A stretch of DNA of 38,375 nucleotides from the NCBI GenBank assembly GCA_017527625.1, contig JAFXPV010000116.1:1-38375 (forward strand). Reading direction: 5' to 3'. A model generated the notes under the pieces. That model had not been told where the DNA came from. It did no database searches and saw nothing but the letters and a program-made list of their open reading frames with translations. Origin of the DNA: Bacteroidales bacterium. GTDB lineage: Bacteria; Bacteroidota; Bacteroidia; Bacteroidales; UBA932. Positions 1-6,953 of this stretch are shown one piece after another; within the stretch, counting starts at the first letter, position 1, and every line of letters starts with the position of its first letter. The translations under genes were made by a program, and so were the position numbers.

Positions 1-760
1 TAAAGAGCAGAAGCGTATCATTGAAATAATTAAATCTCTGTCCGATAAGATAGAACTCAACAATCGCATAAATCATAATTTAGAGGAGCAGGCCCAGGCA
101 CTGTATAAGTCATGGTTTGTTGATTTTGAGCCGTTTAAGGATGGTAAGTTCGTGGATTCGGAGCTGGGGTTGATTCCGGAAGGATGGGAATGTGTACCTC
201 TTTCCCGGATTCTTGAATACAGAAAGAAAACGGTCAATCCTCAAAAGAGCCCAAACACTCTGTTTACACACTATAGCCTGCCTGCTTTTGACAATTCAAA
301 AGAGCCCGAACTACAAAAAGGTGCTGAAATTATGAGTAACAAGTTCCGGCTTGATAACAAGATGGTATTATTCTCCAAGCTCAATCCTAGAATCAAGAGA
401 CTCTGGCCAGTCGATGTTGTTGCTCCTGATTCTGTTTGCTCTACCGAATTTATAGCATACAAAGCTCTCAGCGAGCAGCATCATGCATTTGTGTGGTGCT
501 ATCTTAATAGTGAGTCCTTCTATGAGAAGGTGATGGAGAGGGTGAATGGAGCTACGGGTAGTCATCAACGGTTTCACGCTGAAGATACATTGAGATACAC
601 CATCCCTTTTAACCAAAAAGCTTCCTCGCTCTTTTCGGATACAATATCTCCGATTCTCCAGGTCATTATAAATAACGAAAAAGAGAATAGGATACTTAAA
701 AATGAGCGCGATTGTTTGCTTCCAAAATTGATGGCTGGAGATGTTAAAATAACCTGCTAA
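1..760 (+). CDS. hsdS: Type I restriction specificity subunit HsdS, 5' end outside window
   Basis: This is the C-terminal part (252 residues visible, frame open from base 2) of a DNA-recognition subunit that directs a type I restriction-modification complex to its bipartite site. It opens in the central conserved region, with the helix motif LNNRINHNLEEQAQALYKSW and then FVDFEPFK, and continues through one target-recognition domain that starts after LIPEGWE. It ends in the distal conserved region with LLPKLMAG. A GTG at 152 lies inside the conserved region and is not a real start. The first 81 bases are identical to 3637-3717 in the half-length hsdS downstream, so the two genes probably share first-domain sequence. 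Ten bases separate its stop from the next hsdS. Family assignment is secure. The first recognition domain cannot be seen. Confidence 0.93.
   Translation, partial: KEQKRIIEIIKSLSDKIELNNRINHNLEEQAQALYKSWFVDFEPFKDGKFVDSELGLIPEGWECVPLSRILEYRKKTVNPQKSPNTLFTHYSLPAFDNSKEPELQKGAEIMSNKFRLDNKMVLFSKLNPRIKRLWPVDVVAPDSVCSTEFIAYKALSEQHHAFVWCYLNSESFYEKVMERVNGATGSHQRFHAEDTLRYTIPFNQKASSLFSDTISPILQVIINNEKENRILKNERDCLLPKLMAGDVKITC
59..140 (+). repeat. hsdS central repeat, copy 1 of 4
   Basis: An 82-bp segment coding for the central conserved region (NNRINHNLEEQAQALYKSW, then FVDFEPFK). Near-identical direct copies lie at 1272-1353 and 2437-2518, and a truncated copy at 3695-3717. The copies differ mostly at third codon positions. 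Because it sits between the two recognition domains, crossing over here would swap one domain without breaking the frame. Confidence 0.92.
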
Positions 761-779
761 ATTCTCATTTATGGAAGAG
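755..779 (+). repeat. hsdS start repeat, copy 1 of 3
   Basis: A 25-bp sequence (TGCTAAATTCTCATTTATGG followed by AAGAG) spans the stop codon of one hsdS, the 10-bp spacer, and the first codons (Met-Glu-Glu) of the next. Exact copies lie at 1974-1998 and 3142-3166, all in the same orientation. Identical gene junctions suggest the array grew by tandem duplication or is kept uniform by recombination. Confidence 0.95.
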
Positions 780-1979
780 TGGAAAACATACAGAATTGGT
801 GATATATGTGAAAGCGTTTCCGATACTTACCGTGGCGGTTCCGCCTCAGTGGTGTTGGTAAACACTTCCGATGTCCTTGATGGCGTATGCTTAAACCATA
901 CTCATGTCTTGAATAAAGACCTTAAAGGTCAGTTTAAAAAGACTTTTAAAGTTGACGATATCCTTTATAGCGAAATTCGCCCGGCAAATAAACGTTTCGC
1001 GTACATTGATTTCGACCCGACAGACTACATCGCCTCAACAAAATTGATGGTAATCCGTAGTTCAGATAAGGTACGCCCTCGATATCTATTTCACTTCCTT
1101 AAGAGACAGGAGATGCTGGAAGAACTACAGGCTCTCGCGGAATCACGGTCAGGGACTTTCCCTCAAATCACATTCTCCGAGTTAGCACCGTTCGAAATTA
1201 AGCTTCCATCGCTTGAGACACAAGATAGAATTGTTGCAGCAATTGACTCCTTCGAGAACAAGATTGCCCTAAACAATCGTATAAATCATAATTTAGAGGA
1301 ACAGGCACAAGCGCTGTACAAGTCTTGGTTTGTTGATTTTGAGCCGTTTAAGGATGGCATGTTTGTGGATTCTGAGCTTGGGATGATTCCCGAAGGATGG
1401 CGTGTGGGCACTGTAAACGAGATAATGGATATTCAATCTGGCTTCCCTTTTAAGTCCGAATCATTTGTTGAAAGAGGGCAATATTTACTTATCACTATAA
1501 AAGCTGTCCAAGATGGACAATTGACTATTTCTGGTGCTGATTCTCTCGATGCTCCGCTACCTTCCAAAATGCCAAACTACTGCAATTTAAACGTAGGTGA
1601 TATCCTTTTATCTTTGACTGGCAATGTTGGTCGAGTCTGCATAGTAGACAGGGATGGGCTATTGTTGAATCAGCGCGTGGCAAAAATGGCTCCCAAGAAA
1701 GAGTACAATAGGGCATATACATATTTCTTGGCCAGAAATGAGAAGTTCAAGGAAAGTATGTATCAGATTGCACGTGGAACAGCTCAATTAAACCTTAGCC
1801 CCGTCGAGACGGGGAATTTACAGATAGTCATTCCTCCTTCTGATGTCTTGGCTTTTTTCTCTCGTATTGCGACCCCTTTGTTTAAGTCCATTACTGCGAC
1901 ATTGCGCGAGATGATTTCACTTCAATCGTCCCGAGACGTTTTGCTACCTCAACTCATTTCGGGCCAATTAACTTGCTAA
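771..1979 (+). CDS. hsdS: Type I restriction specificity subunit HsdS (second in array)
   Basis: A complete 402-residue HsdS, the usual length for the family. Recognition domain 1 covers about residues 1-155. The central conserved helix region with INHNLEEQAQALYKSW follows, then recognition domain 2 from about residue 205 (after GMIPEGW), and the distal conserved end LLPQLISG. Each domain would read one half of a bipartite site in complex with HsdM. Its recognition domains do not resemble those of its neighbours by eye, while the central and terminal parts are nearly the same. The ATG at 771 is fixed by the repeat shared with the other two starts. It is co-directional with hsdR. Whether it is expressed together with the other copies or acts as a store of domains is not visible. 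Confidence 0.94.
   Translation: MEEWKTYRIGDICESVSDTYRGGSASVVLVNTSDVLDGVCLNHTHVLNKDLKGQFKKTFKVDDILYSEIRPANKRFAYIDFDPTDYIASTKLMVIRSSDKVRPRYLFHFLKRQEMLEELQALAESRSGTFPQITFSELAPFEIKLPSLETQDRIVAAIDSFENKIALNNRINHNLEEQAQALYKSWFVDFEPFKDGMFVDSELGMIPEGWRVGTVNEIMDIQSGFPFKSESFVERGQYLLITIKAVQDGQLTISGADSLDAPLPSKMPNYCNLNVGDILLSLTGNVGRVCIVDRDGLLLNQRVAKMAPKKEYNRAYTYFLARNEKFKESMYQIARGTAQLNLSPVETGNLQIVIPPSDVLAFFSRIATPLFKSITATLREMISLQSSRDVLLPQLISGQLTC
1272..1353 (+). repeat. hsdS central repeat, copy 2 of 4
   Basis: Near-identical to 59-140 and 2437-2518, in the same frame and orientation inside the second hsdS. Its similarity to copy 3 extends about 10 bases further upstream. Confidence 0.92.
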
Positions 1980-1998
1980 ATTCTCATTTATGGAAGAG
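1974..1998 (+). repeat. hsdS start repeat, copy 2 of 3
   Basis: Exact 25-bp copy of the junction repeat at 755-779, spanning the end of the second hsdS and the start of the third. It contains the stop codon of one gene and the start codon of the next. Confidence 0.95.
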
Positions 1999-3147
1999 AT
2001 GAAGAAATACATTCTTGGTGATGTCTGCTCAAGATTGAGCAGTGGCAAAGGCATTTCTTCAGAAGAGGTCTTAGAGAGTGGACCATTTCCTGTAATAGGC
2101 GGTAACGGCCTTCGAGGTTATTCTTTAAAGAGTAACTTCTCGGGAGAATGTGGCGTAATTGGACGGCAAGGAGCATACTGTGGAAATGTCCGTTACTTCT
2201 CAGGGGAAGCATATATGACAGAACATGCAGTAGTCGTAGTCGGTAATGAAATGGCGGACACGAGGTATCTGACGTACCTCCTATCAACAATGCATTTAGG
2301 TAATCTTTCTGCACAATCAGCACAGCCGGGGCTTTCTGTAAAGACGCTTGCTAAGCAAGAGATAATGCTCCCATCGTTGTCAGAACAGAAACGCCGAGCT
2401 TCAATACTTGCATCATTGGAAGATAAGATTGCCCTAAACAATCGCATAAATCATAATTTAGAGGAACAGGCCCAGGCGCTGTATAAGTCCTGGTTCGTTG
2501 ATTTTGAGCCATTTAAGGGAGGTGAGTTCGCGGATTCAGAATTGGGCTTGATTCCGGCTGGCTGGCGAGTGGGAACACTCTCAGAATTGGGTGACATTGT
2601 GGCTGGAGGGACTCCCCCTAAATCAAAGCCAGAGTATTACACAAATAACGGAATCGCTTGGTTGACTCCAAAGGATTTATCCGTCAAATGCAATAAGTTT
2701 ACTGCCAGAGGAGAGACTGACATCACAGAGGATGGTTACAAGAACAGTAGTGCCAAGTTAATGCCGCGAGGCTCAGTCCTGTTTAGTTCACGTGCCCCTA
2801 TTGGCTATATCAGCATAGCAAAGGGATATATATGTACTAACCAGGGCTTTAAGTCCGTTGTCCCCACATATGCAGGAACTGCCTATATTTACTACTGGCT
2901 TCTCGAGAATACAGATGCTATAGAATCTCAGGCATCTGGCTCTACTTTTAAGGAGGCCTCTGGATCCTTGATGAAGTCTTTCCCTGCTCTTGTTCCAGAA
3001 AAGAGTGTGCTAGATTCCTTTGAAAAAGAACTTGCTCCAATTCTTAACGAACAAGAGGTTTTAGAGAAGGAAATATACCATGCTGAACAAATCCGCAACT
3101 CTCTACTGCCTCGTTTGATGTCTGGAGAGCTAGTTATGAATTGCTAA
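1990..3147 (+). CDS. hsdS: Type I restriction specificity subunit HsdS (third in array)
   Basis: A complete 385-residue HsdS. It starts MEEMKKYILGDVC and carries a first recognition domain of about 150 residues, the central region LNNRINHNLEEQAQALYKSW, a second recognition domain after LIPAGWRVG, and the distal end LLPRLMSG. The second domain has the motifs AWLTPKDL and SSRAPIGYISIA that are common in HsdS recognition domains. The gene begins 10 bases after the previous stop and is followed 10 bases later by the half-length copy, so all four look like one transcript. It probably binds HsdM and sets methylation and cleavage specificity. The exact target cannot be read from sequence. Confidence 0.94.
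   Translation: MEEMKKYILGDVCSRLSSGKGISSEEVLESGPFPVIGGNGLRGYSLKSNFSGECGVIGRQGAYCGNVRYFSGEAYMTEHAVVVVGNEMADTRYLTYLLSTMHLGNLSAQSAQPGLSVKTLAKQEIMLPSLSEQKRRASILASLEDKIALNNRINHNLEEQAQALYKSWFVDFEPFKGGEFADSELGLIPAGWRVGTLSELGDIVAGGTPPKSKPEYYTNNGIAWLTPKDLSVKCNKFTARGETDITEDGYKNSSAKLMPRGSVLFSSRAPIGYISIAKGYICTNQGFKSVVPTYAGTAYIYYWLLENTDAIESQASGSTFKEASGSLMKSFPALVPEKSVLDSFEKELAPILNEQEVLEKEIYHAEQIRNSLLPRLMSGELVMNC
2437..2518 (+). repeat. hsdS central repeat, copy 3 of 4
   Basis: Near-identical to 59-140 and 1272-1353, in the same frame inside the third hsdS. A fourth, truncated copy at 3695-3717 ends the half-length hsdS. Confidence 0.92.
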
Positions 3148-3166
3148 ATTCTCATTTATGGAAGAG
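3142..3166 (+). repeat. hsdS start repeat, copy 3 of 3
   Basis: Exact 25-bp copy of the junction repeat at 755-779, spanning the end of the third hsdS and the start of the half-length hsdS. Confidence 0.95.
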
Positions 3167-3727
3167 TTCAAAACATACTTGATGGAAGATCTCATAGAGG
3201 AAATCGCTATGGGGCCATTCGGCTCAAATATCAAGGTCGACTGTTTCGTGGACTCTGGAGTGCCTGTTTTAAATGGCGCAAACCTGCAAGGTTTTAAGCT
3301 CCGCGAGGATTCGTTTAATTACGTGACAACCGAAAAGGCAGATAGTCTGAACAAGGCAAACGCATATAGAGGAGACATAGTGATTACTCACCGAGGGACT
3401 TTAGGCCAAATTGTATACATCCCCCAAGACTCCAAATACGAGCGATATGTTATTTCTCAGAGTCAATTTAGGGTACGGGTTAACCCAAAAGTTGCATTGC
3501 CAGAATATGTAGTGTTCTATTTCCACACGCGGATTGGACAGCATCGGCTATTAGCGAATGCGTCTCAAGTAGGCGTTCCCGCTATAGCACGACCCTCCAC
3601 GACGTTCAAGAAGGTTGAGATAGAACTTCCTTGTCTTAAAGAGCAGAAGCGTATCATTGAAATAATTAAATCTCTGTCCGATAAGATAGAACTCAACAAT
3701 CGCATAAATCATAATTTGGCGGCATAG
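3158..3727 (+). CDS. hsdS: Half-length HsdS: one recognition domain, ends in central region
   Basis: A 189-residue protein with one recognition domain (MEEFKTYLMEDLIEE to about residue 150) and the start of the central helix. It stops within that helix at LNNRINHNLAA. The second recognition domain and the distal conserved region are missing, so the protein is about half the family length. Its last 81 conserved bases match 1-81 exactly, and its start repeat matches the other copies. Truncated HsdS proteins in other systems (EcoR124/EcoDXXI-type experiments, NgoAV) can dimerise and recognise a symmetric site. Whether this one does so, or is a donor fragment left by recombination, is open. hsdR follows after 47 bases. 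Confidence 0.85.
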   Translation: MEEFKTYLMEDLIEEIAMGPFGSNIKVDCFVDSGVPVLNGANLQGFKLREDSFNYVTTEKADSLNKANAYRGDIVITHRGTLGQIVYIPQDSKYERYVISQSQFRVRVNPKVALPEYVVFYFHTRIGQHRLLANASQVGVPAIARPSTTFKKVEIELPCLKEQKRIIEIIKSLSDKIELNNRINHNLAA

Positions 3728-3774
3728 AAGAAAACGATAAGACTATATATAATTGATAAATAAGACTTTCCTAT

Positions 3775-6700
3775 ATGAGTTTCTTTGACGAAGAAAGTTA
3801 CGAGAAAGCGGTTCTCTCACTATTAGAGAATCTGGGCTATAACCACGTTTACGGCCCGGATATAGAACGTGACTACCGTGTCCCGTTCTATGAGGCTCAG
3901 CTCGCCCACAGTTTAATGCTGGTGAACCCCGTCAAACCGGCTGCGGCCATAGATGAGGCCATCCGAAAGGTGCGCGACATCGACTCCGGCACCCTGGTGC
4001 AGAAGAATCAGCAGTTTATGGATTATCTCCAGAATGGCGTAGAGGTGAGCTATACGCACAAGGGAGAGGCGGTTAATGATATTGTTTACCTCATTGACTT
4101 CACCCATCCTGACCGGAACTCTTTCCAAGCCATCAACCAGTGGACCTACGTGGAGAAATCTGAGAAGCGGGCAGACATCATAATCTTTGTGAACGGTCTG
4201 CCGTTGGTTCTCGTGGAGCTAAAGTCGCCGTCGCGGGAAGAAACCGATGCATCTGCGGCATACCGTCAAATCCGTAACTACATTCAGGAAATACCGTCCT
4301 TGTTTATCTACAACGTCTTCTGCGTAATGAGTGATATGGCACTCTCAAAGGCTGGCACCATTACCAGCAAGGAAGACCGCTTCATGGAATGGAAGACCAA
4401 GGACGGTATGGAGGAGACCAAGGACTTCATCGACTACGACACCTTCTTTGTGGGAATGTTCAAGCGTGACCGCTTCCTGGATCTCATCAAGAACTTTACC
4501 TGCTTCAGCGTGGACGAAGCAGGTTCCGCAAAGATTCTCGCCGGATATCATCAATATTTCGCCGTCAAGAAGGCCGTGGACCGCACCGTCAAGGCCACCA
4601 ATGGTGACGGTAAGATTGGCGTCTTCTGGCACACCCAGGGCAGTGGAAAGTCACTATCTATGGTGTTCTACGCTCATCTGATTCAGACGGTCCTGAACAA
4701 ACCCACCATCGTAGTTATCACGGACCGCAACGACTTGGATGACCAGCTTTACACCCAGTTCTCCAAGTGCCAGAGTTTCCTTCGCCAGAAACCTGTTCAG
4801 GCCTCCAGCCGAGAGAATCTCCGCGAGCTGCTTGTTGGTCGTGAGGCTAACGGCATCATCTTCACAACAATGCAGAAGTTTGAGGAATCAAACGAACCGC
4901 TTTCCGAACGACGGAATATCGTGGTTATGGCAGATGAGGCCCACCGTGGTCACTACGGTTTTGAAGAGAGGGTGGACGCCCAAGGGCGCATCAGTGTTGG
5001 CACTGCCCGTATTATTCACGACTCGCTGCCCAATGCTTCATTCATCGGCTTTACCGGTACGCCTATCTCCCTAAAAGACCGCGATACACAAGAAGTTTTC
5101 GGTGATTACATTGATATCTACGACATGACGCAATCCGTCAAGGACGGCGCCACCTGCCCGGTATTCTACGAGTCCCGCGTGGTCAATCTCAAATTGGATG
5201 AGGAAACAATCCGGAAGATTGATGCTGAGTACGAGAAACTCTCCGACGAAGGTGCCACGCCTCAACAGATTGAGGAAAGTATGCACGAGATGTCCCATCT
5301 GGAAGAGATTCTCGGTGCACCTGAAACCATCGATTCTCTAGTACAGGATATCCTCAAGCATTACGAGGAGAACCGCCAGTTTGAGCTCACAGGCAAGGCT
5401 ATGATCGTGGCCTTCTCCCGTCCTATTGCCATCCGCATCTACAAGCGCATCCTAGAACTCCGGCCCGGCTGGACCGAGAAGGTAAAGGTTGTGATGACCG
5501 GTTCCAACAACGATCCGGAGGAATGGCACGACATAGTTGGCAACAAGCAGTATAAGAAGGAACTGGCCAAGAAGTTCAAGGATGACTGTGACCCGATGAA
5601 GATTGCCATCGTGGTTGATATGTGGCTTACCGGTTTTGATGTTCCTTCGCTGGCCACTATGTACGTGTACAAGCCTATGTCCGGCCACAATCTGATGCAG
5701 GCCATTGCCCGCGTGAACCGCGTGTTCTCCGGTAAGGCCGGTGGCCTGGTCGTGGACTACATCGGTATCGCCAAGGCCCTGAAAGAAGCTATGCGCGACT
5801 ACACCAAGCAGGACCAGGAAAACTACGGCAATCCGGACATCAAGGAAACCGCCCTGGTCAAGTTTAAGGAGAAACTGGAAGTCTGCCGCGACTTCTTCCA
5901 CGGCTTCAACTACGCTAAATTCCACGATGGCACCGATGCAGACCGTGCAGAAATCATCAAGGGCGCCGTCAACTTTATGCTGGCACCCTCGATGGAGGAG
6001 AAATGCACCAAGTTCCTGAAGGAAGCCCTGCTGCTGAAGAATGCCGTAAGTCTGTGCCGGAGCCTCCTGAACGAAGAGCAGCGCTACGAAGCAGCCTTCT
6101 TTGAGACCGTCCGCACAGCCATCAACCGTATCAAAAACATCAAGACAAAGGTCTCTAAACGGGAAATCAACGAGCGCATCGGTGAACTCCTCAAGCAGAG
6201 CATCAAGAGCGAGGGAGTCATCAATCTGTTCTCAGATGTCAAGGCAGAATTCTCCCTCTTTGACCCAGCCTTCCTGGAGGAAATCTCCAAGATGAAAGAG
6301 AAACACATTGCCATCGAGCTCTTGAAAAAACTGCTCAAGGAACGCATCCACCTTTACCAGCGAACCAACCTAGTTCAGGCTCAGAAGTTCTCCGACCTCA
6401 TAAACATGGCCCTCTCCAATTATCTCAAAGGTCTCCTCACCAACGAGGAAGTCATCAAAGAGTTACTGGATCTGGCCAAGGAGATTGCCCAGAGCGAGGA
6501 AGTCGCTGATAGCCTGGGGCTCAGCGCCGAGGAAAAAGCCTTCTACGATGCCATCACGCGCCCGCAGGCGGTCAAGGACTTCTATACCAACGAGGAACTG
6601 GTCAATCTCACTAAGGAACTGACCGAAGAACTCCGGAAAAATCGTACTATCGATTGGCAGAAGAAAGAATCCGCTCGTGCAGGAATGCGTTCCAAGGTTA

Positions 6701-6936
6701 AGCGACTCCTCAAGAAATACCACTATCCGCCCGAGGAAGAGCAATCTGCACTTGAAACAGTTATCCGTCAGTGTGAGCAGTGGGCAGATGTGGATTCCAG
6801 CGAATACGACTATGGCTATGGCCCCTCCGCTTACGTGGATGGTTACAAGCCCAAGGCATACGAACTTCATCCCGAATACCGTATAGCTGCCGAACCAGAA
6901 GGGCCAAAATATGGAAGTAAGAATAACAAAGAATAA
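3775..6936 (+). CDS. hsdR: Type I restriction enzyme HsdR, motor and nuclease subunit
   Basis: A full-length 1053-residue HsdR, which translocates DNA with ATP and cuts it when the complex meets an unmodified site. The N-terminal nuclease domain carries a PD-(D/E)xK core: D134 in ADIIIFVNG, then E148 and K150 in VELKSP. The superfamily 2 helicase motor follows: Walker A TQGSGKS at 287-293, ITDRNDLDDQL near 315, the DEAH box at 387-390 and motif III GFTGTP near 425. The rest is the helical C-terminal region that contacts the methyltransferase core. No frameshift or missing motif was seen. It follows the hsdS array by 47 bases and is followed by mcrB after 17 bases, so it is probably part of one long defence operon. 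The matching hsdM is not in the window. Confidence 0.97.
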   Translation: MSFFDEESYEKAVLSLLENLGYNHVYGPDIERDYRVPFYEAQLAHSLMLVNPVKPAAAIDEAIRKVRDIDSGTLVQKNQQFMDYLQNGVEVSYTHKGEAVNDIVYLIDFTHPDRNSFQAINQWTYVEKSEKRADIIIFVNGLPLVLVELKSPSREETDASAAYRQIRNYIQEIPSLFIYNVFCVMSDMALSKAGTITSKEDRFMEWKTKDGMEETKDFIDYDTFFVGMFKRDRFLDLIKNFTCFSVDEAGSAKILAGYHQYFAVKKAVDRTVKATNGDGKIGVFWHTQGSGKSLSMVFYAHLIQTVLNKPTIVVITDRNDLDDQLYTQFSKCQSFLRQKPVQASSRENLRELLVGREANGIIFTTMQKFEESNEPLSERRNIVVMADEAHRGHYGFEERVDAQGRISVGTARIIHDSLPNASFIGFTGTPISLKDRDTQEVFGDYIDIYDMTQSVKDGATCPVFYESRVVNLKLDEETIRKIDAEYEKLSDEGATPQQIEESMHEMSHLEEILGAPETIDSLVQDILKHYEENRQFELTGKAMIVAFSRPIAIRIYKRILELRPGWTEKVKVVMTGSNNDPEEWHDIVGNKQYKKELAKKFKDDCDPMKIAIVVDMWLTGFDVPSLATMYVYKPMSGHNLMQAIARVNRVFSGKAGGLVVDYIGIAKALKEAMRDYTKQDQENYGNPDIKETALVKFKEKLEVCRDFFHGFNYAKFHDGTDADRAEIIKGAVNFMLAPSMEEKCTKFLKEALLLKNAVSLCRSLLNEEQRYEAAFFETVRTAINRIKNIKTKVSKREINERIGELLKQSIKSEGVINLFSDVKAEFSLFDPAFLEEISKMKEKHIAIELLKKLLKERIHLYQRTNLVQAQKFSDLINMALSNYLKGLLTNEEVIKELLDLAKEIAQSEEVADSLGLSAEEKAFYDAITRPQAVKDFYTNEELVNLTKELTEELRKNRTIDWQKKESARAGMRSKVKRLLKKYHYPPEEEQSALETVIRQCEQWADVDSSEYDYGYGPSAYVDGYKPKAYELHPEYRIAAEPEGPKYGSKNNKE

Positions 6937-6953
6937 TACTAAGCAGCACCAAT

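Noticed and set aside
152..760. A start at GTG 152 for the first hsdS
   Set aside because: The frame is open to base 2 and codes for the conserved central region, so the gene begins left of the window.
755..3166. The hsdS repeats as a CRISPR array
   Set aside because: The repeats are more than 1 kb apart and sit inside coding sequence at gene junctions. There are no short spacers and no cas genes.
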